Shown: positions 11,181-22,740, counted from the stretch's first letter. The stretch: 64,000 bases of DNA from Bufo bufo (GCF_905171765.1 NC_053390.1:212665359-212729358), one strand, 5' to 3'. The notes: generated by a model not told the origin, from the letters alone. Numbers and translations are program-made.

Positions 11181-12742
11181 CAGGGAGTGCAGAATTATTA
11201 GGCAAGTTGTATTTTTGAGGATTAATTTTATTATTGAACAACAACCATGTTCTCAATGAACCCAAAAAACTCATTAATATCAAAGCTGAATATTTTTGGA
11301 AGTAGTTTTTAGTTTGTTTTTAGTTTTAGCTATTTTAGGGGGATATCTGTGTGTGCAGGTGACTATTACTGTGCATAATTATTAGGCAACTTAACAAAAA
11401 ACAAATATATACCCATTTTAATTATTTATTTTTACCAGTGAAACCAATATAACATCTCAACATTCACAAATATACATTTTTGACATTCAAAAACAAAACA
11501 AAAAAAAATCAGTGACCAATATAGCCACCTTTCTTTGCAAGGACACTCAAAAGCCTGCCATCCATGGATTCTGTCAGTGTTTTGATCTGTTCACCATCAA
11601 CATTGCGTGCAGCAGCAACCACAGCCTCCCAGACACTGTTCAGAGAGGTGTACTGTTTTCCCTCCTTGTAAATCTCACATTTGATGATGGACCACAGGTT
11701 CTCAATGGGGTTCAGATCAGGTGAACAAGGAGGCCATGTCATTAGATTTTCTTCTTTTATACCCTTTCTTGCCAGCCACGCTGTGGAGTACTTGGACGCG
11801 TGTGATGGAGCATTGTCCTGCATGAAAATCATGTTTTTCTTGAAGGATGCAGACTTCTTCCTGTACCACTGCTTGAAGAAGGTGTCTTCCAGAAACTGGC
11901 AGTAGGACTGGGAGTTGAGCTAGACTCCATCCTCAACCCGAAAAGGCCCCACAAGCTCATCTTTGATGATACCAGCCCAAACCAGTACTCCACCTCCACC
12001 TTCCTGCCGTCTGAGTCGGACTGGAGCTCTCTGCCCTTTACCAATCCGCCACAGGCCCATCCATCTGGCCCATCAAGACTCACTCTCATTTCATCAGTCC
12101 ATAAAACCTTAGAAAAATCAGTCTTGAGATATTTCTTGGCCCAGTCTTGACGTTTCAGCTTGTGTGTCTTGTTCAGTGGTGGTCGTCTTTCAGCCTTTCT
12201 TACCTTGGCCATGTCTCTGAGTATTGCACACCTTGTGCTTTTGGGCACTCCAGTGATGTTGCAGCTCTGAAATATGGCCAAACTGGTGGCAAGTGGCATC
12301 TTGGCAGCTGCACGCTTGACTTTTCTCAGTTCATGGGCAGTTATTTTGCGCCTTGGTTTTTCCACACGCTTCTTGCGACCCTGTTGACTATTTTGAATGA
12401 AACGCTTGATTGTTCGATGATCACGCTTCAGAAGCTTTGCAATTTTAAGAGTGCTGCATCCCTCTGCAAGATATCTCACTATTTTTGACTTTTCTGAGCC
12501 TGTCAAGTCCTTCTTTTGACCCATTTTGCCAAAGGAAAGGAAGTTGCCTAATAATTATGCACACCTAATATAGGGTGTTGATGTCATTAGACCACACCCC
12601 TTCTCATTACAGAGATGCACATCACCTAATATGCTTAATTGGTAGTAGGCTTTCGAGCCTATACAGCTTGGAGTAGGACAACATGCATAAAGAGGATGAT
12701 GTGGTCAAAATACTCATTTGCCTAATATTTCTGCACGCAGTG
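11181..12742 (-). mobile_element. Tc1-like transposon, copy A
   Basis: The ends are GTGCAGAATTATTAGGCAA on the left and, inverted, GTGCAGAAATATTAGGCAA, flanked by TA (11179-11180 and 12743-12744). Second inner copies of the motif lie near 11375 and 12545, giving the IR/DR layout seen in many fish and frog Tc1 elements. The transposase on the minus strand is broken. Confidence 0.92.
11509..12524 (-). pseudogene. Tc1 transposase, copy A (frameshifted)
   Basis: An ATG at 12524 starts MGQKKDLTGSEKS. A helix-turn-helix DNA-binding half follows (TLKIAKLLKRDHRTIKRF, GRKKRVEKPRR), then KVLWTDEMRVSL with the first catalytic Asp. The frame is lost near 12060. In another frame it resumes, with a stop near 11921, as MIFMQDNAPSHAS with the second Asp and [14 protein letters not shown] with the Glu. 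The C-terminus ends KKGGYIGH. The three DDE residues survive, but in different frames. Confidence 0.9.
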
Positions 12743-13221
12743 TAGTGCCACATGCCCGCTGGGCCACATTGACTGTAATGGGATCTGGCAATCTGGCAGG
12801 ATTCGGCCAGACAAAAACTGTCATTCTCTGCTGGAGAGCTGTGCCGCACCTACAAAACATTATGGCTGGTTTAATAGGGTTCATCCTGCTGAGAGATGAT
12901 CTTTAAAAGACGCAGCAGTGTCCAGTGATTTACATCTGATTAGAGTAGCTAGTAGAATCGAGTGATAGTGGGATTATAGTCCTCTGGGAATAGTGCAGTC
13001 TGAGGCTACTTTGAGGCAATAACAAAAGCACAGTTCTTCTTTAAACATAATCCCTGCATTTTGAGTTGTAATCCATACCATGTTTCAGGATGTGCATTTT
13101 TTATACACTGCTCAAAAAAATAAAGGGATTACAAAAATAACACATCTAGATCTGAGTTAATTAAATATTCTTCTGAAATACTTTGTTCTTTACATAGTTG
13201 AATGTGCTGACAACAAAATCA

Positions 13222-15436
13222 TATAAATCACAGAAAAAATGCACCAAACGGATATGCCACTGACTATACTGGCTAGTCATGAATGCAGATATTAAAAGCT
13301 GAGACTTTCGCCAATATATTCCTGTCAGGAAAATATCGGAGCCCATCATTGCACCACGTCACGGTCACTCAGCATGGCAAAGGGTCCTACCACTACGCTA
13401 CCTATGGTGTGAACACGGTCTGAAGGCGATGTAATCCAGCTCGCAGCCAGGCTTCCACACAAACGCCTAGCAGGACAACTAGTGCAATGTGAACAAAGCC
13501 AAGACTGCAAGCCACGCCCATATCAGAGCCTGTGATGGAGGTCACCAGGTGCAAAAGAGTGTTTGAATGCCAGGTAACGGCACATACACTACATATAGAA
13601 CAAGACAAAAACACAGAAATATAGTGGCAATACTGGAGGAGCGGCTCAACCCCTAACACTGTAGCGTGTTTTACATTGGGGGAGCAGCCCCACCGCATGT
13701 GGAGCGCAGCAAACGACTATCCCCAGCAAAAAATGCATACGGTGGAGGATGTCGGCGCGGTCCACATGCACCACAAGAGCATCCTACACAAAACGGAGCA
13801 TTGTGCGGATGTAAATACAATCATATAAATCACAGAAAAAATGCACCAAACGGATATGCCACTGACTATACTGGCTAGTCATGAATGCAGATATTAAAAG
13901 CTGAGACTTTCGCCAATATATTCCTGTCAGGAAAATATCGGAGCCCATCATTGCACCACGTCACGGTCACTCAGCATGGCAAAGGGTCCTACCACTACGC
14001 TACCTATGGTGTGAACACGGTCTGAAGGCGATGTAATCCAGCTCGCAGCCAGGCTTCCACACAAACGCCTAGCAGGACAACTAGTGCAATGTGAACAAAG
14101 CCAAGACTGCAAGCCACGCCCATATCAGAGCCTGTGATGGAGGTCACCAGGTGCAAAAGAGTGTTTGAATGCCAGGTAACGGCACATACACTACATATAG
14201 AACAAGACAAAAACACAGAAATATAGTGGCAATACTGGAGGAGCGGCTCAACCCCTAACACTGTAGCGTGTTTTACATTGGGGGAGCAGCCCCACCGCAT
14301 GTGGAGCGCAGTCTGATATGGGCGTGGCTTGCAGTCTTGGCTTTGTTCACATTGCACTAGTTGTCCTGCTAGGCGTTTGTGTGGAAGCCTGGCTGCGAGC
14401 TGGATTACATCGCCTTCAGACCGTGTTCACACCATAGGTAGCGTAGTGGTAGGACCCTTTGCCATGCTGAGTGACCGTGACGTGGTGCAATGATGGGCTC
14501 CGATATTTTCCTGACAGGAATATATTGGCGAAAGTCTCAGCTTTTAATATCTGCATTCATGACTAGCCAGTATAGTCAGTGGCATATCCGTTTGGTGCAT
14601 TTTTTCTGTGATTTATATGATTGTATTTACATCCGCACAATGCTCCGTTTTGTGTAGGATGCTCTTGTGGTGCATGTGGACCGCGCCGACATCCTCCACC
14701 GTATGCATTTTTTGCTGGGGATAGTCGTTTGCTGCGCTCCACATGCGGTGGGGCTGCTCCCCCAATGTAAAACACGCTACAGTGTTAGGGGTTGAGCCGC
14801 TCCTCCAGTATTGCCACTATATTTCTGTGTTTTTGTCTTGTTCTATATGTAGTGTATGTGCCGTTACCTGGCATTCAAACACTCTTTTGCACCTGGTGAC
14901 CTCCATCACAGGCTCTGATATGGGCGTGGCTTGCAGTCTTGGCTTTGTTCACATTGCACTAGTTGTCCTGCTAGGCGTGTGTGTGGAAGCCTGGCTGCGA
15001 GCTGGATTACATCGCCTTCAGACCGTGTTCACACCATAGGTAGCGTAGTGGTAGGACCCTTTGCCATGCTGAGTGACCGTGACGTGGTGCAATGATGGGC
15101 TCCGATATTTTCCTGACAGGAATATATTGGCGAAAGTCTCAGCTTTTAATATCTGCATTCATGACTAGCCAGTATAGTCAGTGGCATATCCGTTTGGTGC
15201 ATTTTTTCTGTGATTTATATGATTGTATTTACATCCGCACAATGCTCCGTTTTGTGTAGGATGCTCTTGTGGTGCATGTGGACCGCGCCGACATCCTCCA
15301 CCGTATGCATTTTTTGCTGGGGATAGTCGTTTGCTGCGCTCCACATGCGGTGGGGCTGCTCCCCCAATGTAAAACACGCTACAGTGTTAGGGGTTGAGCC
15401 GCTCCTCCAGTATTGCCACTATATTTCTGTGTTTTT
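13222..15436 (-). mobile_element. Non-coding element: 602-bp units, tandem and inverted
   Basis: From 13222 to 14311 a unit with a 602-bp period is present 1.8 times in one orientation. At 14312 the sequence flips and about 1.9 units run in the opposite orientation to 15436. The insertion is bounded by 13-bp direct repeats GACAACAAAATCA at 13209-13221 and 15437-15449, so it arrived as one piece. Read on the minus strand it has an inverted leading segment, then tandem units ending at a fixed 3' end next to 13221. The element at 20256-21478 shares about 200 bp of its unit and the same plan. This plan and the variable-length duplication recall Penelope-like insertions, but no reverse transcriptase or GIY-YIG frame is present. 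Open frames inside are short and merely repeat with the units. Confidence 0.85.
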
Positions 15437-15591
15437 GACAACAAAATCACACAAAAATTTAAAAATGGAAATCAAATTCTTCAACCCATGGAGGTCTAGA
15501 TTTGGAGTCACACTCAAAATTAAAGTGGAAAAACACACTACAGGCTGATCCAACTTTGATGTAATGTCCTTAAAACAAGTCAAAATGAGGC

Positions 15592-16640
15592 TCAGTAGTG
15601 TGTGTGGCCTCCACGTGCCTGTATGACCTCCCTACAACGCCTGTGCATGCTCCTGATGAGGTGGCGGACGGTCTCCTGAGGGATCTCCTCCCAGACCTGG
15701 ACTAAAGCATCTGCCAACTCCTGGACAGTCTGTGGTGCAACGTCACGTTGGTGGATAGAGCGAGACATCATGTCCCAAATGTGCTCAATTGGATTCAGGT
15801 CTGGGGAACGGGCGGGCCAGTCCATAGCATCAATGCCTTCGTCTTGCAGGAACTGCTGACACACTCCAGCCACATGAGGTCTAGCATTGGGCCAACCGCA
15901 CCAGCATATGGTCTCACAAGGGGTCTGAGGATCTCATCTCGGTACCTAATGGCAGTCAGGCTACCTCTGGCGAGCACATGGAGGGCTGTGCAGCCCTGCA
16001 AAGAAATGCCACCCCACACCATTACTGACCCAATGCCAAACCGGTCATGCTGGAGGAAGTTGCAGGCAGCAGAATGTTCTCCACGGCGTCTCCAGACTCT
16101 GGCACGTCTGTCACATGTGCTCAGTGTGAACCTGCTTTCATCTGTGAAGAGCACAGGGTGCCAGTGGCGAATTTGCCAATCTTGGTGTTCTCTGGCAAAT
16201 GCCAAACGTCCTGCACGGTGTTGGGCTGTAAACACAACCCCCCTCTGTGGACGTCGGACCCTCATATCACCCTCATGGAGTCTGTTTCTGACCGTTTGAG
16301 CAGACACATGCACATTTGTGGCCTGCTGGAGGTCATTTTGCAGGGCTCTGGCAGTGCTCCTCCTGTTCCTCCTTGCACAAAGGAGGAGGTAGCGGTCCTG
16401 CTGCTGGGTTGTTGCCCTCCTACGGCCTCCTCCACGTCTCCTGATGTACTGGCCTGTCTCCTGGTAGCGCCTCCATGCTCTGGACACTACGCTGACAGAC
16501 ACAGCAAACCTTCTTGCCACAGCTCGCATTGATGTGCCATCCTGGATAAGCTGCACTACCTGAGCCACTTGTATGGGTTGTAGACTCCATCTCATGCTAC
16601 CACTAGAGTGAAAGCACCGCCAGCATTCAAAAGTGACCAA
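15592..16640 (-). pseudogene. Tc1 transposase, copy B (deletion removes catalytic Asp)
   Basis: The minus-strand frame runs from a helix-turn-helix ([20 protein letters not shown]) through the basic [10 protein letters not shown] linker to [11 protein letters not shown] with the first Asp and [10 protein letters not shown]. Near 15880 the text jumps from AVGP to NARPH-like codons read in another frame. The segment that usually carries the second catalytic Asp (HDN) is missing and the frame shifts. The last part resumes as [16 protein letters not shown] with the Glu and ends ARGGHTHY. The start codon is uncertain. Confidence 0.9.
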
Positions 16641-16880
16641 AACATCAGCCAGGAAGCATAGGAACTGAGAAGTGGTCTGTGGTCACCACCTGCAGAACCA
16701 CTCCTTTATTGGGGGTATCTTGCTAATTGCCTATAATTTCCACCTGTTGTCTATCCCACAGCATGTGAAATTGATTGTCACTCAGTGTTGCTTCCTAAGT
16801 GGACAGTTTGATTTCACAGAAGTGTGATTGACTTGGAGTTACAGTGTGTTGTTTAAGTGTTCCCTTTATTTTTTTGAGCA

Positions 16881-16918
<38 letters not shown>
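16881..16918. repeat. (TG)n(TA)n microsatellite
   Basis: An alternating TG tract followed by a TA tract directly beside the right end of Tc1 copy B. Confidence 0.95.
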
Positions 16919-16923
<5 letters not shown>

Positions 16924-17249
16924 GGGTACCCTGCAATATAACAAACAACATGTTTAGCGCATCTTCAGGGTGGATATGACAATTTCTTCAGATATGAGAG
17001 GTATAGCTCTGTGATTATTTTTCCAGACAAACATTGTTGCCCTCTTATATCCTAGCCTGAATTGAAGATTTTGGCAGACAGACACATTTTTAATAAAGAC
17101 TACAAATAAGATATATTTTTAGCACTAACTATTTCAGGTAGTTAACCATGGTATATGTAATGTTCTTTTGTAGGTGTAGTTCGGCTTCTGCCCAGTCTGA
17201 GATGGGGACATGCCGGTAGCAACATAGCAACATTTTGGACTAAAACTTA

Positions 17250-17614
17250 GGGGGTCATTTATTAAACAGAAATACTCCTAAATTAGGCATATTTCTGGTG
17301 CAGTTTGCGGAGCAAAGGTTCTTTGCGCTGCAATCTGCAACTTCTCCCCGCTCACACCAGGTCTAAAAAAGTGGGCGAGGCGTGGGAGGGGAAGGGGTCG
17401 GGGGTCTCTTTTAACATTTTGTATGCCTGTTTTAGGTAAAGAAAAGGGTCTAAATGTAAGATGGCTAGGAAGCTGTCTTACATTTAGAAGTGACGGAGGA
17501 TCCGCCGAATATATGTAGAGGCTGGCGCCTCTACATAACTGAGGCACATTCACCGCCAGCTTAGGGCTTTATTAAGACTGGCATCTAAATCGCCGGTCTT
17601 AATAAATTACCCCC
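17250..17614. repeat. MITE with TTA duplication, possibly Harbinger-type
   Basis: The ends are GGGGGTCATTTATTAA and the inverse TTAATAAATTACCCCC, and TTA stands on both sides (17247-17249 and 17615-17617). A 3-bp TTA/TAA target suggests PIF/Harbinger. The interior has no coding frame of note. Confidence 0.75.
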
Positions 17615-17879
17615 TTAATTCTTTGTAATGAAGGAGGCTAGCCCAGTAATCCCACGTCTGCATCATAGATTTACACTACAGCGCAAATGCTGATGACATT
17701 ATCCTCCACCCAGAGGAGGAGACACTTGGCAGAGGTCATAATCCTCCCTGTTGTAGTGGATGCCTTCTCCAAGCATCTCCTATTCTGGGTGGTGGTACTG
17801 CTCTACTGGGGAAGCAGAAGCAGATGTATTGCACATTCACCGATAGCCCCACGGATTTACAAACAAATGTATGCTTTTA

Positions 17880-18663
17880 TTAGGCTAGTTTCACATCTGC
17901 GGGACAGCTCTCCGGCAGGCTGTTCCAGCAGAGAATAGTCTGCTGGAGTTCTCCGGATCCGGCACTGCCAGGTAGTAGTGCGACATGCCCGCTGGGCCAC
18001 ATTAACTGTAATGGGATCTGGCAATCTGGCTGCTCCCCGGCAAATATGCCGGGATTCGGCCAGACAAAAACTGTCATTCCCTGCTGGAGAGCTGTGCCGC
18101 AGATGTAAAACTAGTTTTACTTATAGGAAGATAGCGATAAAAAACAAAAACAAAAAAACTTTATTTACATATAAAGGGTTAAAAGGCTATCTGCCCACTA
18201 AATGTAGCATAACCCTTCGTATAGAGGGTAGGGATGACTTGCGCGTAAAACACCCTCAGTTTGCTTAACTGCCAACACCTGCACAACTCACTGCCCTGAG
18301 ATTAGTGGACACATCCATTCATCCACCTTGCTCACTTGAATCAGCGGCAATGTGACACACCATCGAGCAATCAGATGGTAGAGGAGGATTGCGCATACAG
18401 GCACATCTATAGTACACTGTTCACACTCGCACCTACTGATGCCCTATATTCAATTGGCATCTATCTCAATGTGTAATGCTCACTTGAATCAGCAGCAATA
18501 CAGATGGCTAACCTGCCTGTTACTTTCCCTCAACACTACGTGTAGAGGGTAGGGATAACTTGCGCGTAACAACCCCTCAGTCTGTTTGATTGCCAACACC
18601 TGCACAACTCGCTGCCCAATCCCTCTACCAATACAGTGGAGTTAAGCAGATGTGAAACTAGCC
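17880..18663. repeat. MITE (GGCTAGTTTCACATCTGC) with internal direct repeats
   Basis: The left end is TTAGGCTAGTTTCACATCTG and a matching right end CAGATGTGAAACTAGCC lies at 18647-18663. A second, weaker right-end copy is at 18101-18115. Between them, 18216-18300 and 18536-18620 are direct repeats (GTAGAGGGTAGGGAT, CCAACACCTGCACAACTC). The part 17925-18110 is an unfilled version of the site occupied by Tc1 copy A. Confidence 0.7.
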
Positions 18664-19046
18664 TTAAAGGGGTTTTACCATCTCAGACAATGGGGGCATA
18701 TCGTTAGGATATGCCCCCATTGTCTGATAGGTGCAGGTCCCACCTCTGGGACCCGCACCTATATCGAGAACGGAGCCCCGAAAGTGAAGGAGAGTGCACT
18801 GCACATGCGCAGCCGCCCTCCATTCATTTCTATGGGGCCGCTGAAAAGAACCGAGCCATGGCGCGGCTATTTCCGTCGACCTCATAGAAATGAATGGGAG
18901 CATGGGCCGCGCATGCGCGGTACGCTCCCATTCACTTCTATGGGAGAGGCGGGGATTAGTGCTTGGTGGCGCTCCCCGCTCCGTTCTTGATATAGATGCG
19001 GGTCCCAGCAGTGCCCCCATTGTCTATGATGGGAATACCCCTTTAA
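18664..19046. repeat. TTAA-flanked MITE (GGGGTTTTACCATC)
   Basis: TTAA stands at 18664-18667 and 19043-19046. Inside, CAATGGGGGCATATCG and its inverse, and CGCACCTATATCGAGAACGG with its inverse, fold on themselves around a CATGCGC-rich centre. Confidence 0.82.
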
Positions 19047-19347
19047 GCAGGATCGAACCTACAAAACATTATGGCTGATTTAAAAGGGTTCATTCTGTTG
19101 ACAGATGATCTTTAAAAGAACATGGGGTTTAGTACTGCTGGGGATCATCGTTTGCTTTTGAAGTCTATTAGGCCAACCAGATTTTCTGTCTGTTCTCAGA
19201 TCACCCTCCAGCAAATCAGTGATGGACTGGCAAGTCCTCCATATTCTACCAACCGGGGAACAGTGTTTGCTACTGTTTTTGTCATTCTTTCTAACAGCAT
19301 CTTTGGCTTTCTCCTTCATGTTTTTTATCTTAACATACTACAATATA

Positions 19348-20255
19348 CAGTTGCAAGAAAAAGTATGTGAACCCTTTGAAATGATATGGAATTCTGCACA
19401 AATTGGTCATAAAATGTGATCTGATCTTGATTTAAGTCACAACAATAGACAATCACAGTCTGCTTAAACTAATAACACACAAAGAATTAAATGTTACCAT
19501 GTTTTTATTGAACACACCATGTAAACATTCACAGTGCAGGTGGAAAAAGTATGTGAACCCCTAGACTAATGACATCTCCAAGAGCTAATTGGAGTGAGGT
19601 GTCAGCCAACTGGAGTCCAATCAATGAGATGAGATTGGAGGTGTTGGTTACAGCTGCCCTGCCCTATAAAAAACACACACCAGTTCTGGGTTTGCTTTTC
19701 ACAAGAAGCATTGCCTGATGTGAATGATGCCTCACACAAAAGAGCTCTCAGAAGACCTACGATTAAGAATTGTTGACTTGCATAAAGCTGGAAAGGGTTA
19801 TAAAAGTATCTCCAAAAGCCTTGCTGTTCATCAGTCCACGGTAAGACAAATTGTCTATAAATGGACAAAGTTTAGCACTGCTGCTACTCTGGCCGTCCTG
19901 TAAAGATGACTGCAAGAGCACAGCGCAGACTGCTCAATGAGGTGAAGAAGAATCCTAGAGTGTCAGCTAAAGACTTACAAAAGTCTCTGGCATATGCTAA
20001 CATCCCTGTTAGCGAATCTACGATACGTAAAACACTAAACAAGAATGGATTTCATGAGAGGATACCACAGAGGAAGCCACTGATGTCCAAAAAAACATTG
20101 CTGCACGTTTACAGCTTGCACAAGAGCACCTGGATGTTCCACAGCAGTACTGGCTAAATATTCTGTGGACAGATGAAACCAGAGTTGAGTTATTTGGAAG
20201 AAACACACAACACTATGTGTGGAGAAAAAGAGGCACAGCACACCAACATCAAAAC
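19348..20255 (+). mobile_element. Tc1-like transposon, copy C, 3' truncated
   Basis: The left end CAGTTGCAAGAAAAAGTATG follows a TA (19346-19347). A second copy of the AAAAAGTATGTGAACCC motif near 19545 gives the IR/DR layout. The transposon stops inside its transposase at about 20255, where the unrelated element 20256-21478 begins. The missing 3' part was not found further right. Confidence 0.88.
19727..20250 (+). pseudogene. Tc1 transposase, copy C (truncated)
   Basis: An ATG at 19727 begins [20 protein letters not shown], followed by the [10 protein letters not shown] helix-turn-helix and QIVYKWTKF. After a frameshift near 19895 the protein resumes at [14 protein letters not shown] and continues to NILWTDETRVELFG, where the first catalytic Asp lies. 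It ends at VWRKRGTAH because of the junction at 20255. The second Asp and the Glu are lost. Confidence 0.88.
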
Positions 20256-21478
20256 CAGAAAAAATACATAGCTGGCACTTACCTAATTCTGCACGAGATC
20301 GGCCGTCGCCTTTCTCCCATGCGCCACGCCGCATGCGACGTGCCACCTGCTCCCAGGATACCTCCTTGCCCGAGCACCGCTCCAAGGTTTCTCAAGTAGC
20401 TCGGGTCCTAACACTCACCTACCTGTGCCGTATGGGCAATACCAGGGGCCAGTGGGCGAATTACAGGAATGTGAGGACCGACTCACAGACCACTCACCAG
20501 TCAACTCCAGCATCTACCATGCCAGCAATGGGAGGAGGGAGGAGTCTGCGAGTCCCACTCAAGACTGGCTGGTATGGCCTCCTCCCATTGCTGGCATGGT
20601 AGATTGTGGAGTTGACTGGTGAGTGGTCTGTGAGTCGGTCCTCACATTCCTGTAATTCACCCACTGGCCCCTGGTATTGCCCATACGGCTCAGGTAGGTG
20701 AGTGTTAGGACCCAAGCTACTTGAGAAACCTTGGCGGTGCTCGGGCTCAGACATGTCCTCATGTAGGACATGTTGGCTAATCTCTCAATTTTAACACCAG
20801 TTTGAGGGCTTAGTAAGATTGCAGAGTGCACCTGTCCTTGTTATTAGATTGTTATACTGTTTATCACATCCACACAATTGCTATCTTGTGTAGGATGTCT
20901 CTTGTGGTACTTGTGGTCCGCTGCGGGCATCCTCCACTGTATGCCTTTTTGCTGGGGATCGCCATTAGCAACGGGCAACAAGTGCAGGATTTGCTCCCCT
21001 GTATATATGTGCATAACTGCATATGGGTTTGAGCATTTCCTGCCTGTTGAACACCACGCTATTTCTGTTAGTTTGCTTGTATATAGAGGTGTATAAACTG
21101 CAATTTAAATGAGCCTGTTTTCCATCTACAGGCTACATTTAGGTGCACCTGTGAGGCCTGGGCAATGCCAGCCACTCTTGAGTGGGACTTGCACACTTCT
21201 CCCTCCTCCCATTGCTGGCATGGTAGATGCTGGAGTTGACTGGTGAGTGGTCTGTGAGTCTGTCCTCACATTCCTGTAATTCACCCACTGGCCCCTGGTA
21301 TTGCCCATACGGCTCAGGTAGGTAAGTGCTAGGTCCCGAGCTACTGGAGAAACCTTGGCGCGGTCCTCGGGCTCAGACATGTCCTCATAGTAGGACATGT
21401 TGGCCAATCTCTCAATTTTAACACCAGTTTGAGGGCTTAGTAAAATTGCAGAGTGCACCTGTCCTTGTTATTAGATTG
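20256..21478 (+). mobile_element. Second tandem-and-inverted non-coding element
   Basis: A leading segment (about 20380-20565) is followed by its own inverse (about 20565-20740). The same oriented text recurs at 21180-21478 with a period near 620 bp. The shared words include GGAGTTGACTGGTGAGTGG and GGCCCCTGGTATTGCCCATA. The part 20843-21080 is clearly related to the unit of the element at 13222 (TTGTGTAGGATG, CATCCTCCAC, TGCTGGGGAT). Both elements end at a GATTGT or GAT-type edge. It joins the truncated end of Tc1 copy C, and no matching duplication is seen on the right, so a deletion probably came with it. Confidence 0.78.
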
Positions 21479-22261
21479 TCGCACCATGGCATGTGACAGA
21501 ATGTGCACCAGATATACGCACAAAAGTGGCGTATATCTGGTCATAAATCACCCCCTATATTCTTTATTAAGAGCCAGTTAAAAACTTTCACAGCTGCATG
21601 AGTATGACAAAAACCTATGCGTTTCATTTGACTACAATGCATTCTTACTTAGGATACATTTTTAGCCATCTGAAACGTGTAGGTTTTAGATGACTAAATA
21701 AAGAATATATAGTTTTTATGGAGAAGAGTGCTGGATAAATATTTTTTTTGAGTATTGAAACTGGATCCAGAGAAGCCGTGCACCACTCCTGGGAAACAAG
21801 AGGACTGTGGGACAGATTTTTCAGGCTTGGTGAGCTGAATCTACTTTTTTCATTATTTCAGCCATTACGAATACTTCTAGTGATTCTGTTTAGATGTGAG
21901 ATGATTCAATTAAAGAAAAGCAATCATTGTCTCAATTTATTTAATCTAATTTGCATGCATATATGTTTTCTTAATTGAAGTTATAAATCTATTTTATGTT
22001 TCAGATCTATTTTTCATCCATTTCTCCACACGTTTCTCTTCTAATTTGATGTTACTGGTCCCTCTGTATCTATGTAGAAGCATTCTGTACGACTGGTTAA
22101 TGCTTGTTCCCAAGGAGACGTAGCTTCCTGCACAGTATGAACTTTACTCCAGGAACGCTCTGCTAGATGGTTCTGAGTGGTTCCAGTACCAAGTATAATA
22201 ATAACTCCAGCACATTGATATTAGTAAATGTGACATTTACTAGAAACTAAGCAAAAGCCTT
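21479..22261. other. Intergenic, one small palindrome
   Basis: CCAGATATACGCAC and its inverse lie at 21507-21540, beside a CATAAATCACCCCC end like those of the 17250 MITE family. The remainder to 22261 is A+T-rich with nothing recognised. Confidence 0.5.
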
Positions 22262-22560
22262 TAAAAATAGGTTTTCCTCAGGATAGATCATCAGTATCTG
22301 ATTGGTGGGGGTCCTACTCCAGGGACCCCTGACTATCAGCTGTTTGAGGAGGCCGCGTTGCTCACCGGAGCTGCTTTGCAGCTTACCAAGCACAGGCACT
22401 ATCCAGTTAATCGGACTCAGTTGCACCTAGGTCATGTGATCAATGAACATGATGTCACTGGTCTAGGGTAACCTGTGAGGAGGCCATGGCGTTCACTGGT
22501 GTGCCACAGCTTCTTCAAGCAGCTGATTGGTTAGGTTACCGACCACATACTGATGACCTA
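22262..22560. repeat. Degenerate MITE related to 1800-2200
   Basis: It retains GGATAGATCATCAGTATCTG, GGGGGTCCTACTCCAGGGA and ATCAGCTGTTTGAGGAGGC near the left, and a weak inverse near 22500-22560. The ends are no longer clear. Confidence 0.6.
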
Positions 22561-22740
22561 TACCAGGGGGGTAGCTAAAGGCTCATGGACCCTAGTTCAA
22601 AAGTTCAGCTTGAGCCTCCCTTCCTTCAGTGCTTTGTGGCAAGGGGCAGTGGTGTACCTAGCCCTTCTGCTGCTTGAGGTTAAAAATTGACCCTTCTGTA
22701 ACGGCATACAAGGGAATGCTCCAGACTCCCGAACGGAACC

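Larger units (their letters stand above)
11125..12850. repeat. MITE interrupted by Tc1 copy A
   Basis: The pieces 11125-11180 and 12743-12850 together match the uninterrupted relative at 17925-18110, for example TTCTCCGGATCCGGCACTGC then CATGCCCGCTGGGCCACATT. The break lies exactly at the TA target of the transposon. Confidence 0.8.
13106..16884 (-). mobile_element. Tc1-like transposon, copy B, split by a 2.2 kb insertion
   Basis: The ends are CACTGCTCAAAAAAATAAAG and its inverse CTTTATTTTTTTGAGCAGTG, beside a TA on the left and a TG/TA repeat on the right. Without the 2215-bp insertion at 13222-15436 it would be about 1.55 kb, normal for the superfamily. The transposase is on the minus strand at 15592-16640. 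Confidence 0.92.

Noticed and set aside
14430..14455. A TAGCGTAGTGG word in the 602-bp unit that fits a Pol III A-box, hinting at a tRNA-derived SINE
   Set aside because: No B-box (GGTTCGA type) lies at a suitable distance and no cloverleaf can be drawn. Left as an unexplained match.
13402..15377. Repeated open frames of 70-117 codons in the 2.2 kb insertion
   Set aside because: They recur only because the unit is repeated and inverted. There are no conserved motifs and they are shorter than any functional frame expected.
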